A stretch of 64,000 nt of DNA, from positions 806,001 to 870,000 of the forward strand of contig NZ_CP066059.1 in the NCBI RefSeq assembly GCF_016127915.1. The letters are read 5' to 3'. The notes below the pieces were generated by a model. The model made no database searches. It saw only the letters and a program-made list of their open reading frames with translations, and was not told the origin of the DNA. The translations under genes were made by a program, and so were the position numbers. Below, piece after piece: positions 19,384 to 28,191 of this stretch; within the stretch, counting starts at the first letter, position 1, and each line of letters begins with the position of its first letter. The stretch comes from Streptococcus oralis (GTDB taxonomy: Bacteria > Bacillota > Bacilli > Lactobacillales > Streptococcaceae).

Positions 19384-19603
19384 CTTCCACCTCCGAGATA
19401 TGTTGCACTTATTATACTCCTTTTTGGTAGCCTTTACAACCTTTTATGTCCATTTTTATCGATATTATTTATAGTAAAAATCTACCAAATCTAAGGTTGT
19501 TAAGCGCTCTAGTAATAACTTAAGTATAGTTCATTAAAGGATTTCTGAGATAGTTTCCTCCTCAACTGTCGCTTTTCTCTTCTGAACTGTTCTCTTAAAG
19601 CTA

Positions 19604-19627
19604 AAAATCCACCCCGAAGGATGGATT
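19604..19627 (-). terminator. pheT terminator
   Basis: On the minus strand AATCCATCC, TTCG, GGGTGGATT and TTTTA form a tetraloop hairpin 7 nt after the pheT stop. The 220 nt between this and the ABC ATPase start show no gene. Confidence 0.9.
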
Positions 19628-19633
19628 GATGAG

Positions 19634-22039
19634 TTAACGCACTTCTGCATTGACTTTTTCTTCGAGTGATGCTTGGATTTTTTCCATGTAGCGTGCGACT
19701 TCTTCGTCTGTCAAGCTATCTTCTGGATTTTGGAAGGTCAAGCTATAGGCCATTGACTTCATACCAAGTCCCAGTTTTTCGCCTGAGAAGACGTCAAAGA
19801 GTTTGATATCTGTCAAACGTTTCACGCCAGCTGATTTGATCGCATCAACCACATCTTGGTGAGTCACTTCTGCCTTGAGAAGTAGAGCAATATCACGGCT
19901 AACCGCTGGGAATTTGGTAATTTCCACAAATGGAGTAGCTGGTTGAAGGGCTGCTTCAATAGCTGAAAGGTTAAGCTCAGCCACATAAGTCTCAGGAATA
20001 TCGTAGGCCTTGGCAGTGACTGGATGCACTTGGCCAAGGAAACCAAGAACTTGGTCGCCGAGTGAAATCACGGCCGTACGTCCTGGATGGAGGCTTGCAA
20101 TCTCAGCTGTTGCTGTATAAGTCACTTCTAGTCCCAAGCGAGTAAAGAGCGCTTCAAGGATTCCCTTAGCATAGAAGAAATCAACTGGAACTGCTGCTGT
20201 TTGGAAGTCTTGTTCCGCAACCAAGCCAGTCAAGGCAAAGGCAAAGCTGTTGATCTCATTTGGTAGATCCTCTTTTGGATTTCCTGTTTGTTCAAAGACT
20301 TTTCCAATCTCGTAAAGTGCCAAGTTTTTGTTCTTACGAGCCACGTTGTAGGCCACCGTATCAAGGATACCTGAGATCATATTTTGACGGAGGACTGAAC
20401 GGTCCACTGTCATTGGCCACATGAGTTCTGTAAGGTTACTTGGTTGAGCTGTGAACTCAACTGCTTTTTCAGGAGTTGTGAGAGCGTAGGTAATGATTTC
20501 TGTCAAACCTGCCCCTTCAGCGATCGTACGAACTTGGCGACGCAATTTTTGTGTCGCAGTCAATTCACCAGCTGTACCGTCATCTTTGGGAAGACTGGTT
20601 GGCAAGCGATCGTAACCATAGATACGAGCGATTTCTTCAAAGAGGTCCGCTTCGATGGTAATATCCCAACGACGACGTGGAATGCTAACTGTAAAGCTAT
20701 CTTCATTTCCAGAAATACCAAAGCCAAGACGACGGAAGACATCTTCCACATCAGCATATGAAAGCTCCGTACCAAGGACACGATTAACGTCTGCAAGGGT
20801 TGAAGAAACTTCCACATCAGAAGTGTCAAGTTCACCCGCTGAAACGATGCCCTTACGCACTGTCGCACCTGCAAGATCAGCAATCATGCTAGCTGCAGCA
20901 TCCAAGGCCTCATTGACTGTTGCCACGTTGATCCCTTTTTCAAAACGAGAAGATGATTCCGAACGAAGGTTAAGGCGTCCGCTAGTCTTACGAATGGATG
21001 TACCATTGAAAACAGCTGCTTCTAACACAACGCGACTTGATTTTTCAGAGATTTCTGTAGCCTCTCCACCCATGACACCTGCAAGGGCTACTGGCTTGTC
21101 AGCCACAGTGATGACTAAGTCATTTGTTTCCAAGTCACGTTCTTCACCATCCAAGGTTACCAATTTTTCACCAGCACGCGCTTCACGCACATGGATGTCA
21201 TTGCCTTCAAAGGTATCCAAGTCAAAGGCATGCATAGGCTGACCAAAGTAGAGTAGGATATAGTTGGTCACGTCGACCACATTATTGATGGGACGGATAC
21301 CTTCATTCATGAGGAGATTTTGCAACCACTGTGGACTTGGTGCGATGGTCACATTGTCCAAGATACGGGCTGCATAGTATGGTGCCTTGTCTGTCTCAAT
21401 GCCTACAGAAAGAGCGTCTGCTGCAACTTCATTTGTTTCTGTCAGAGTAAATTCTTTAAAGTTAACTGCCTTGTCATAGATGGCTGCTACTTCGTGCGCT
21501 ACTCCACGCATAGAAAGAGCGTCTGCACGGTTTGGAGTGATGGAAAGTTCGATGATTTCATCATCCAAGTCTAGGTAAGAGAAGACTTCCTCACCTGGTA
21601 CTGCATCTTGAGGCAAGATTTGAATACCATCTGCAAATTCCTTTGGCACAACTGAGTCAGAAATACCTAATTCACCAAGGGAACAAATCATTCCGAGAGA
21701 CTCTAAACCACGGATTTTCCCTTTTTTAATCTTGTAGTTGTCCGCAATACGAGCTCCCGGAAGTGCCACCATGACCTTGATACCAGCACGCACATTTGGA
21801 GCACCACAAACGATTTGACGGGCTTCTTCTTCACCCACATTAACCTGACAGACATGCAAGTGAGTTTCCGGCACATCTTCGCAAGACAAGACCTCACCGA
21901 CGACAATTTTTGAGAGACCAGCAGCCGGTGATTCGACACCTTCGACCTCAATCCCTGTAGTTGACATTTTTTCAGCCAACTCTTGTGATGGCACGTCAAT
22001 GTCCACCAATTCTTTTAACCATTTGTATGATACTAACAT
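19634..22039 (-). CDS. pheT: Phenylalanine-tRNA ligase beta subunit
   Basis: Large subunit of the alpha2-beta2 PheRS that charges tRNA-Phe. The 801 residues are full length: N-terminal tRNA-binding OB domain (about 40-155), B3/B4 editing region (about 210-400, with [13 protein letters not shown]), B5 domain ([26 protein letters not shown]), and the C-terminal ferredoxin-like anticodon-binding domain ([12 protein letters not shown]). It would normally follow pheS directly, but an unrelated gene and a duplicated pheS tail intervene. Confidence 0.98.
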   Translation of the reverse strand: MLVSYKWLKELVDIDVPSQELAEKMSTTGIEVEGVESPAAGLSKIVVGEVLSCEDVPETHLHVCQVNVGEEEARQIVCGAPNVRAGIKVMVALPGARIADNYKIKKGKIRGLESLGMICSLGELGISDSVVPKEFADGIQILPQDAVPGEEVFSYLDLDDEIIELSITPNRADALSMRGVAHEVAAIYDKAVNFKEFTLTETNEVAADALSVGIETDKAPYYAARILDNVTIAPSPQWLQNLLMNEGIRPINNVVDVTNYILLYFGQPMHAFDLDTFEGNDIHVREARAGEKLVTLDGEERDLETNDLVITVADKPVALAGVMGGEATEISEKSSRVVLEAAVFNGTSIRKTSGRLNLRSESSSRFEKGINVATVNEALDAAASMIADLAGATVRKGIVSAGELDTSDVEVSSTLADVNRVLGTELSYADVEDVFRRLGFGISGNEDSFTVSIPRRRWDITIEADLFEEIARIYGYDRLPTSLPKDDGTAGELTATQKLRRQVRTIAEGAGLTEIITYALTTPEKAVEFTAQPSNLTELMWPMTVDRSVLRQNMISGILDTVAYNVARKNKNLALYEIGKVFEQTGNPKEDLPNEINSFAFALTGLVAEQDFQTAAVPVDFFYAKGILEALFTRLGLEVTYTATAEIASLHPGRTAVISLGDQVLGFLGQVHPVTAKAYDIPETYVAELNLSAIEAALQPATPFVEITKFPAVSRDIALLLKAEVTHQDVVDAIKSAGVKRLTDIKLFDVFSGEKLGLGMKSMAYSLTFQNPEDSLTDEEVARYMEKIQASLEEKVNAEVR

Positions 22040-22101
22040 AATTCTGATTGTAAGATCCCAGTAAGAGAGACCTTTTCAATTCCTTTCTTTTTCTTTGAAT
22101 C

Positions 22102-22141
22102 AGTCCTCACCATTTCTCATTGAGAGAAAATGACTAGGACT
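22102..22141 (-). other. Stem-loop in the pheT leader
   Basis: On the minus strand AGTCCT...CATTTTCTC, a short loop, GAGAAATG...AGGACT form a long hairpin with an internal loop. It has no T-run, so it may be a processing or stability element rather than a terminator. A 10-nt direct repeat (TAGGACTGTA/TAGGACTGTG) adjoins it. Confidence 0.5.
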
Positions 22142-22167
22142 GTATAGGACTGTGTTTCAGATTTCAA

Positions 22168-22211
22168 TCTTATTTAAACTGTTCTGAGAAGCGAACATCG
22201 CCTTGGTAGAA
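22168..22211 (-). repeat. Duplicate of the pheS 3' end (distal copy)
   Basis: These 44 nt match 22999-23042, the end of pheS, with two mismatches. Both copies encode [13 protein letters not shown] and stop; the two differences are synonymous (GGA/GGC and GTC/GTT). This copy has no upstream pheS sequence. Same orientation as pheS. Confidence 0.93.
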
Positions 22212-22248
22212 GTATTTAAACATAAATCTATGAGCAAACTCTTGCTAT

Positions 22249-22281
22249 GAAGCTACATTTTTTATAGCAAAATATAACTTC
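22249..22281 (-). other. AU-rich hairpin after the inserted gene
   Basis: On the minus strand GAAGTTATATTTT, a 7-nt loop and AAAATGTAGCTTC can form a 13-bp stem 16 nt after the stop of the inserted gene. It is not followed by a T-run, so termination is uncertain; pheT expression needs read-through. Confidence 0.5.
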
Positions 22282-22296
22282 CCAATTAAAATCTAT

Positions 22297-22977
22297 TCAT
22301 TCAATCTTCATAGAATGCTTAACTATTTCTTCACAACCACCTTGAATTAATTTTTTTAAATTTTGATAACCAGGATGATATACAGCATAAAAATTAAGTT
22401 CAATATTTAAATACGAGCTTTCTGAAACTTCTTCTAGCAACTCTTCTATAAAAAAACTAAAATCTTCACGCTTACTCTTTGCTAAAGCACCACAAACATA
22501 TATATTTAATTTATCTTCTTTTGAATCCTGGGACAATATTTCTAATTGTTCAATTAATTTTTTATACGATTGTTTTCGGTAGTCCTTTTTATTATCATCC
22601 TTTACTGCCGAAATTACATTATCCATTACAGATTCAACAACATCAGAAAATAGATCAGTTACATATGATCCGTATAGATTTCTCCAAAATGTACTTGTTT
22701 TCATAGTTAAAAATCTTAAATGACGATCATTGATATTTGAATGATGAAATGAAGAAAAATTACTATCAGGGGATTGTTCTCTTTTAGCAGAGGGATTCAC
22801 CATAAGTATTATATTTGAAGGATTTATGTAGTCTTTTTGATGGTTTTCAATAGCTTCTTCATAGGATATATTTTCAGATGTCGCTTTATCATTATTTTTA
22901 GATTCTTTATAAATCGCAAATGAAGATATATCACCAAACTTCTCTAAAAGTTTATTATAGTTTTGTTCCGAAATCAT
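22297..22977 (-). CDS. Orphan protein with uracil-DNA-glycosylase-like motifs, inserted between pheS and pheT
   Basis: A 226-residue soluble, Lys/Asn/Ser-rich protein. I do not recognise a named gene. Visible motifs are NPSA (61-64) after a hydrophobic strand, TDLF (107-110), GALAKS (163-168) and HPGYQ (201-205). That order resembles the uracil-DNA-glycosylase fold and DUF1643-type proteins, where NPS/NPG, G..A and a late HP motif line the pocket; this is inference. The gene is more AT-rich than its neighbours. It starts 23 nt after the pheS stop with GAGG 9 nt upstream and no obvious promoter, so it is probably read from the Phe T-box promoter. A pheS 3' duplicate follows it. Confidence 0.72.
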   Translation of the reverse strand: MISEQNYNKLLEKFGDISSFAIYKESKNNDKATSENISYEEAIENHQKDYINPSNIILMVNPSAKREQSPDSNFSSFHHSNINDRHLRFLTMKTSTFWRNLYGSYVTDLFSDVVESVMDNVISAVKDDNKKDYRKQSYKKLIEQLEILSQDSKEDKLNIYVCGALAKSKREDFSFFIEELLEEVSESSYLNIELNFYAVYHPGYQNLKKLIQGGCEEIVKHSMKIE

Positions 22978-22998
22978 AAAATATCCTCGCGTTTGATT

Positions 22999-23042
22999 TC
23001 TTATTTAAACTGTTCTGAGAAGCGGACATCTCCTTGGTAGAA
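22999..23042 (-). repeat. pheS 3' end (proximal copy of the 44-nt direct repeat)
   Basis: This is the native end of pheS, including its stop codon, and is the partner of 22168-22211. Together the two copies bracket an insert of about 790 nt that carries the orphan gene. Confidence 0.93.
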
Positions 23043-24047
23043 TCCACGGATATCGTTGATTCCGTAACGGAGCATGGCTACACGCTCTTGTCCAAGACCA
23101 AAGGCAAATCCAGAGTATACAGCCGCATCGATTCCACTCATTTCAAGGACACGTGGGTGAACCATACCGGCCCCCATGATTTCGATCCAACCTGTTTTCT
23201 TACATACATTACAGCCTTCTCCACCACACTTGAAGCAGGAAACATCCACTTCAACAGATGGCTCTGTGAATGGGAAATAAGATGGGCGCAAACGAATTTG
23301 ACGCTCTTCACCGAACATTTTTTGGACAATCAACTGAAGGGTTCCTTGAAGATCTGCCATAGAGATGTTTTTCCCAACAACCAAACCTTCGATTTGGTGG
23401 AATTGGTGACTGTGGGTCGCATCGTCCGTATCACGACGGAACACACGACCTGGTGAGATCATTTTCAAAGGACCTTTTGAAAAATCATGGGCGTCCATAG
23501 CACGCGCCTGAACTGGAGACGTGTGGGTACGGAGTAAAATCTCTTCTGTGATGTAGAAGGTGTCCTGCATATCACGGGCTGGGTGATCTTTCGGAAGGTT
23601 CATACGCTCGAAGTTATAGTAGTCTTGCTCCACTTCAAAACCATCCACGACTTGGTAACCCATACCGATGAAAATATCTTCGATTTCTTCACTGGTTTGT
23701 GTAAGAACATGACGGTGACCAGTCGCTACCGGACGACCTGGAAGTGTCACATCGATACTCTCGCTAGCCAGTTGAGCTGCGACTTTCTTTTCTTCCAAGA
23801 GTTTCGCTGTTTCCTCAAAGGCTGCTGTCAAGACATCACGAGCCTCGTTGACGTGTTTCCCGATGACAGGGCGCATTTCAGCCGATACATCCTTCATCCC
23901 TTTAAGGATTTCAGTCAGTGAACCTTTTTTCCCAAGGACAGAGACACGTAATTCTTGCATCTCTTTTTCATTTTCAGCAGTAATCTGCTTCAAGCTAGCC
24001 AGCGTTTCTTCACGAAGCGCTTTTAATTGTTCTTCAATAGTTGACAT
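23001..24047 (-). CDS. pheS: Phenylalanine-tRNA ligase alpha subunit
   Basis: Catalytic subunit of PheRS. The 348 residues are full length: N-terminal coiled coil (about 1-85), then the class II synthetase core with the [41 protein letters not shown] and [19 protein letters not shown] motifs. [13 protein letters not shown] cysteine cluster is also visible. A longer frame to 24128 runs into the T-box; the ATG at 24047 is the family start. It is controlled by the T-box upstream. Confidence 0.98.
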   Translation of the reverse strand: MSTIEEQLKALREETLASLKQITAENEKEMQELRVSVLGKKGSLTEILKGMKDVSAEMRPVIGKHVNEARDVLTAAFEETAKLLEEKKVAAQLASESIDVTLPGRPVATGHRHVLTQTSEEIEDIFIGMGYQVVDGFEVEQDYYNFERMNLPKDHPARDMQDTFYITEEILLRTHTSPVQARAMDAHDFSKGPLKMISPGRVFRRDTDDATHSHQFHQIEGLVVGKNISMADLQGTLQLIVQKMFGEERQIRLRPSYFPFTEPSVEVDVSCFKCGGEGCNVCKKTGWIEIMGAGMVHPRVLEMSGIDAAVYSGFAFGLGQERVAMLRYGINDIRGFYQGDVRFSEQFK

Positions 24048-24096
24048 AATTCCTCCATCAGTCTCTCGTAGATAAAAAGAAAACCACATGCCAAAA

Positions 24097-24276
24097 ACTC
24101 CACTCGGAGCGTTGACACGCGGTACCATCCGTTTTCATCTGACAAGTCAGACCTTCATTTCTAAATCCATGCGCAAGTGAATTCACCCAGCTTTCATATA
24201 GAGAGCTTGCAGTCACGGCTCTCCTCCCTGATATACTTCCCTTGAGTTACTAGTCTTGCGGATTCCTATTCAATTA
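24097..24276 (-). promoter_or_regulatory. T-box riboswitch controlling the pheS operon
   Basis: On the minus strand the conserved T-box element GGATGGTACCGCG (24130-24118) lies just before a terminator-like hairpin, GCTCC-GAGT-GGAGTTTTT (24110-24093). The preceding 140 nt are rich in pairing segments (Stem I region) and contain a UUC triplet in GTGAATTCAC that could be the Phe specifier. Uncharged tRNA-Phe would favour the antiterminator and raise expression of pheS, the inserted gene and pheT. The exact specifier is not proven by eye. Confidence 0.9.
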
Positions 24277-24282
24277 CTACTT

Positions 24283-24311
24283 AGTTTATCAGATTTTTAC
24301 CATTCTTGCAA
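24283..24311 (-). promoter_or_regulatory. pheS operon promoter
   Basis: On the minus strand TTGCAA (24311-24306), a 17-nt spacer and TAAACT (24288-24283) place the transcription start near 24276, at the 5' end of the T-box. Confidence 0.7.
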
Positions 24312-24319
24312 GGCCTATC

Positions 24320-24970
24320 TCACTTCTGCTTGCCTTTAAATCGCCATTGGAAGCGAAGCTTGTCATAGAAAGGAAATTCGATAAACAAGACTCCCAAGCC
24401 CACACAGAAACTGGCAAGAACATCTGATGGGTAGTGAACTCCCAGATAGACCCGAGATAGAAGCACACTGACTAGGTAGACCCCAAGGACGATTTGCACA
24501 ATTTTTCTCCAAACCGGATCTTTAATCCGTTGACTGAGAATGACAATCAAAGTCCCTACCATCAGAGTCACTGCCAGAGAATGGCCACTTGGAAAAGAAA
24601 ATCCCTTCTCCTCTACCAAGTGTAAAATAGCTGGCCGTGGGCGCTGGTAGATATTTTTAAAGGTCACGATTAAAAGACCAGCTAAGGCTAGATTACCCGC
24701 CATGAAGTAGCTTTCTATCTTCCACTGCTTACGATAAAAGATAAAGGCTGCGATGGCAACCCAGGTGATGATTACTGGGATATCAATCAAATGCGTAAGG
24801 GCACGGAACAGAACTGTCAAATAATCTGGCAAGTCCCCACGAAGGGCAGTCTGAAGCGGTTGATCAAAACCGACCAGCGTTTCGGGATAGAACTTAACCA
24901 TATAGCCAAGAAGGACGAAAAGTAAAAGGGCAAAACTGCCCTTCATTAAAAATGTTTGTTTATCTCTCAT
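24320..24970 (-). CDS. PAP2-family membrane phosphatase
   Basis: A 216-residue protein with six hydrophobic segments and the three acid-phosphatase motifs KNIYQRPRP, FPSGHS and SRVYLGVHYPSDV. Such enzymes dephosphorylate lipid substrates such as undecaprenyl pyrophosphate or phosphatidate at the outer membrane face. It overlaps the end of ribU by 11 nt and so shares the FMN-controlled transcript. The lipid substrate is unknown. Confidence 0.9.
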   Translation of the reverse strand: MRDKQTFLMKGSFALLLFVLLGYMVKFYPETLVGFDQPLQTALRGDLPDYLTVLFRALTHLIDIPVIITWVAIAAFIFYRKQWKIESYFMAGNLALAGLLIVTFKNIYQRPRPAILHLVEEKGFSFPSGHSLAVTLMVGTLIVILSQRIKDPVWRKIVQIVLGVYLVSVLLSRVYLGVHYPSDVLASFCVGLGVLFIEFPFYDKLRFQWRFKGKQK

Positions 24971-25523
24971 AATGTTTTAAGGTTGGTTTCAAGAGGACGT
25001 ATAACAACCAGAATGAAACGGCAAAGATTACACCCTCAATCAAGTTAAAAGGTAAAACCATAGTCATTAGGTAGTTGGAAAGTCCTAAAATTTTTCCAAT
25101 ATCAAAGTTGGCAAACTTCGCGTACAAAGGAACAGCATAGACATAGTTGAGAACCAACATGGCAGCAGTCAACCCAATAGTTCCCGCCAGAGATGCCAGT
25201 AGGAAACGAAGGGTGCTGCGTTCCTTTTTCCAAATCAAACCAAAAGCGATAACAAAAACTCCCAAGGCTACGATATTCATTGGCAAACCAATGTAGGTGT
25301 TCACTCCTTGGCTATTCAGAAGCAACTTCAAGAGTGAGCGCATCAAGAGAATTCCTAGAGCAGCTGGCAAATCCATCACCACCAAGCCCACAAGGACTGG
25401 CAAGATACTAAACTCGATCTTGAGGAAGGTTGCCACTGGCAAGAGCGGAAAGTCAAAGTACATCAGCACAAATGAAATGGCTGATAAAATCGCAATGGTC
25501 GAAATTCGACGTGTATTTGTCAT
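24960..25523 (-). CDS. ribU: Riboflavin ECF-transporter substrate component
   Basis: S-component that binds riboflavin and docks to the shared ECF module encoded elsewhere. The 187 residues form about six hydrophobic helices, with the RibU-like FDFPLLPVATFLKIEFSILP segment early in the protein. The assignment is strongly supported by the FMN riboswitch directly upstream. The start at 25523 is chosen because GGAGG precedes it; a TTG-started longer frame would include that site. Confidence 0.92.
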   Translation of the reverse strand: MTNTRRISTIAILSAISFVLMYFDFPLLPVATFLKIEFSILPVLVGLVVMDLPAALGILLMRSLLKLLLNSQGVNTYIGLPMNIVALGVFVIAFGLIWKKERSTLRFLLASLAGTIGLTAAMLVLNYVYAVPLYAKFANFDIGKILGLSNYLMTMVLPFNLIEGVIFAVSFWLLYVLLKPTLKHYER

Positions 25524-25675
25524 AACAGGTTCCTCCAATTTTCTATAAAATCAGAAGAAGTTGGAAAGGATCCCTCTATCTATTCTCACTTTTTATATCC
25601 CAAAAGTTCCCTCTCACTCTTTTGAGCAAGCGGTTGCAATTCATCAATAAACTCATCAGAACAGACAAAGCCATT

Positions 25676-25894
25676 CTTTCGTCTTCTCCCATCCAGACTA
25701 TACTGTCGGTTGTGGAATCGCACCACATCAGCTTGCGCTCGCGGACTTCTTTAACTAAGATATTTTGGATTAATCTAGGCGTCGCAGTCGAAGATAATAC
25801 TTGAATATATCGAGACAAGACAACGAAGAGTAAGCCAAAATAGCTAGTTAAAGTCACCGCCGGTCGGGAATCTCACCCAGCCCTGAAGACCCCT
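25676..25894 (-). promoter_or_regulatory. FMN riboswitch (RFN element) with a long extra arm
   Basis: The minus strand reads GGTCTTCAGGGCTGGGTGAGATTCCCGACCGGCGGT, and later GTCCGCGAGCGC, GGTGCGATTCCACAACCGACAGTATAGTCTGGATGGGAGAAGA, the conserved RFN core. FMN binding is expected to shut down ribU. Between the two halves lies an unusually long arm (25854-25745) built on paired ACTTTAACTA/TAGTTAAAG and ATTTTGG/CCAAAAT. The expression platform is presumably in 25539-25675. Confidence 0.95.
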
Positions 25895-25896
25895 TT

Positions 25897-25925
25897 ATCA
25901 TAACAAAAAACGCTTGCAAGTGCAA
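25897..25925 (-). promoter_or_regulatory. ribU promoter
   Basis: On the minus strand TTGCAC (25925-25920), a 17-nt spacer and TATGAT (25902-25897) precede the riboswitch by a few nucleotides. The -35 box overlaps the trmL terminator stem. Confidence 0.75.
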
Positions 25926-25927
25926 GC
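25905..25927 (-). terminator. trmL terminator
   Basis: On the minus strand GCTTGCA, a 2-nt centre, TGCAAGC and GTTTTTTG form a short hairpin with a T-run 7 nt after the trmL stop. It shares bases with the ribU promoter. Confidence 0.75.
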
Positions 25928-25934
25928 ATTTTGT

Positions 25935-26438
25935 TTATTTCAATTTATCTGCTTCATAGGTGTGAACAAGCTCAAGACCTGCAAAATTTTGCTGACGGAG
26001 CGCTTCGTAGACAATCATGCAGACAGTATTCGAAACATTGAGGCTACGAACATGTTCATCATTCATAGGAATACGGAGAGCCTTTTCGGGATGCTCCCGC
26101 ATAAAGTCCTCAGGCAAGCCCTTGTCTTCACGTCCAAAGAGAAAATAATGGTCTTCGTCCGTCGATAAATCTGCCTCAGAATAGACCTTTTCCGCAAATT
26201 TCGAAATCAGATAGAGTTTTCCCTTCATCTGAGACATGAAATCTTCCAAACTGTCATAAAAATAAATCTCAAGCTTATCCCAGTAATCCAAACCAGCTCG
26301 CTTCATCTTCCGGTCATCAATCGGAAATCCCATCGGTTTAATGATATGGAGGGGAGAATTGGTCGCAGCGCAAGTACGCGCAATGTTACCTGTGTTTTGT
26401 GGAATCTGAGGTTCAAATAATACAATGTGATTTGTCAT
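25935..26438 (-). CDS. trmL: tRNA (cytidine/uridine-34-2'-O)-methyltransferase
   Basis: SPOUT-class enzyme that methylates the wobble ribose of certain leucine tRNAs. The 167 residues have the family motifs [47 protein letters not shown] and [20 protein letters not shown] (trefoil-knot SAM site). The start at 26438 follows AAAGGA; the longer frame would run back into the leader hairpin. Single gene, with its own terminator downstream. Confidence 0.94.
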   Translation of the reverse strand: MTNHIVLFEPQIPQNTGNIARTCAATNSPLHIIKPMGFPIDDRKMKRAGLDYWDKLEIYFYDSLEDFMSQMKGKLYLISKFAEKVYSEADLSTDEDHYFLFGREDKGLPEDFMREHPEKALRIPMNDEHVRSLNVSNTVCMIVYEALRQQNFAGLELVHTYEADKLK

Positions 26439-26461
26439 GACGGGTTTCCTTTTATCATTGC

Positions 26462-26563
26462 AAAAAAATAGCCACACTGCCCGGAGTCAAGCTCAGCAAA
26501 CAGCGTGGTTAAGGCATCGTTAACTTACCTCACAACAGGTTTGAAGTAAATCAGCGAAACTAC
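26462..26563 (-). ncRNA. Structured leader or small RNA upstream of trmL
   Basis: Between a strong promoter and trmL the minus strand shows three hairpins: TTACTTC/GAGGTAA (11-nt loop region), GTTAA..TTAAC, and CCACGCTG/CAGTGTGG. The last is followed by CTATTTTTTTG, which is an intrinsic terminator. The stretch could be an attenuator for trmL or a free-standing RNA of about 100 nt. I do not recognise the family. Confidence 0.55.
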
Positions 26564-26569
26564 TTTCTT

Positions 26570-26597
26570 AGTATAACACTTTCAGAATCATTGTCAA
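26570..26597 (-). promoter_or_regulatory. trmL promoter
   Basis: On the minus strand a consensus TTGACA (26597-26592), 16-nt spacer and TATACT (26575-26570). Confidence 0.85.
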
Positions 26598-26838
26598 TAG
26601 AAATGACTTGATTTTTTTACTTTTTTGATGATATTTTCATGTTTGGTCATTCCCTTTCTGAAAAGGTATGGTAAAAGAGCCAAATCACTTCAAATCGGAG
26701 GCATTGTCATAGAAGTTAAACAAATGTAGCTTCAAAAACTTGAAAAAGGTCTTTCTTCCCTTAAAAATCGCCTTAGCAAGTGCATTTTTTGCTAAAAAAG
26801 GGTATGATAGTTACATCATGAAAAAGTAGGTTTTTTAT
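26598..26838. other. Intergenic region between divergent trmL and trkA
   Basis: There is no gene. Near the trkA side the inverted repeat TTAGCAA (26773-26779)/TTGCTAA (26789-26795) is followed by TATGAT at 26802-26807, a plausible -10 for trkA, so the repeat could be an operator. No clean -35 is visible. Confidence 0.4.
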
Positions 26839-28188
26839 ATGAAAATTGTCCTTGTTGGTGGAGGGAAAGTTGGTTTCGCCCTCTGTCGTTCACTGGTTGC
26901 AGAAAACCATGACGTTGTCCTCATCGAGCAAGATGAGGCTGTCCTCAATCACATTGTCAGTCGCTATGATATCATAGGTCTCCTTGGAAATGGGGCTGAC
27001 TTTGCCATCTTGGAGCAAGCTGGTGTTCAAGAGTGCGATATCTTTATCGCCCTAACCGAATACGATGAAGTGAATATGATTTCAGCGGTACTTGCTAAAA
27101 AAATGGGCGCTAAAGAAACCATCGTTCGGGTGCGAAATCCTGAATACTCTAATGCCTATTTTAAAGAGAAAAATATTCTTGGATTCTCACTTATCGTTAA
27201 TCCAGAACTCCTGGCAGCGCGTGCGATCTCAAATATCATTGATTTCCCTAATGCCCTCTCTGTCGAACGATTTGCTGGAGGTCGGGTCAGTCTCATGGAG
27301 TTTGTTGTCAAGGATTCTAGCGGTCTTTGTCAAATGCCAATCTCAGACTTCCGTAAAAAATTTGGGAATATTATCGTCTGTGCTATGGAGAGAGATCATC
27401 AACTGATGATTCCAAGTGGTGATGTTATTATTCAAGATAAGGATAGGATTTTTGTTACGGGAAATCGTGTAGATATGATGCTTTTCCATAACTATTTTAA
27501 ATCTCGTACAGTGAAAAGCTTGCTTATCGTTGGGGCTGGAAAGATCGCTTATTATCTACTAGGGATTTTAAAAGACAGTCGCATTGATACCAAGGTCATC
27601 GAGATCAATCCTGAAAGAGCTCGTTTCTTCAGTGAAAAGTTCCCCAATCTCTATATTGTCCAAGGAGATGGAACTGCAAAAGACATTTTGCTTGAAGAAA
27701 GTGCTCCCCACTATGATGCAGTCGCAACCTTGACTGGGGTTGATGAGGAAAATATCATCACTTCTATGTTCCTTGACCGAGTTGGTGTCCATAAGAATAT
27801 CACCAAGGTCAACCGAACAAGCCTTTTAGAGATTATCCACGCGCCTGATTTTTCGAGTATCATCACACCAAAAAGCATCGCAGTAGATACCATTATGCAC
27901 TTTATCCGTGGTCGAGTAAACGCTCAGTATTCAGACCTTCAAGCTATGCACCATCTAGCAAACGGTCAAATTGAAACCCTCCAATTCCAAATCAAGGAAG
28001 CTAATAAAATGACTGCCAAACCTCTATCACAGTTGAAATTGAAAAAAGGGGTTCTCATCGCAGCCATTATCCGAAAAGGAAAAACAATCTTCCCTACTGG
28101 AGAGGATATGCTTGAGGTTGGAGACAAGTTACTCGTGACGACCTTATTGCCAAATATCACCAAAATTTATGATTTGATTGAGAGGTAA
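26839..28188 (+). CDS. trkA: Trk potassium uptake regulatory protein TrkA
   Basis: Cytoplasmic gating subunit of the potassium channel encoded next to it. The 449 residues contain two tandem RCK units, each an N-terminal Rossmann domain (MKIVLVGGGKVGFALC and LLIVGAGKIAYYLLG, with acidic ends to strand 2) plus a C-terminal TrkA_C domain. The doubled form is the TrkA type rather than single-domain KtrA. It stops 3 nt before trkH, so the two form an operon. Confidence 0.93.
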   Translation: MKIVLVGGGKVGFALCRSLVAENHDVVLIEQDEAVLNHIVSRYDIIGLLGNGADFAILEQAGVQECDIFIALTEYDEVNMISAVLAKKMGAKETIVRVRNPEYSNAYFKEKNILGFSLIVNPELLAARAISNIIDFPNALSVERFAGGRVSLMEFVVKDSSGLCQMPISDFRKKFGNIIVCAMERDHQLMIPSGDVIIQDKDRIFVTGNRVDMMLFHNYFKSRTVKSLLIVGAGKIAYYLLGILKDSRIDTKVIEINPERARFFSEKFPNLYIVQGDGTAKDILLEESAPHYDAVATLTGVDEENIITSMFLDRVGVHKNITKVNRTSLLEIIHAPDFSSIITPKSIAVDTIMHFIRGRVNAQYSDLQAMHHLANGQIETLQFQIKEANKMTAKPLSQLKLKKGVLIAAIIRKGKTIFPTGEDMLEVGDKLLVTTLLPNITKIYDLIER

Positions 28189-28191
28189 AAA

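Noticed and set aside
20655..21242. 195-residue plus-strand reading frame
   Set aside because: Shadow antisense to pheT; low-complexity Ser/Arg/Thr composition.
25576..25857. 93-residue minus-strand reading frame
   Set aside because: Lies entirely in the FMN riboswitch.
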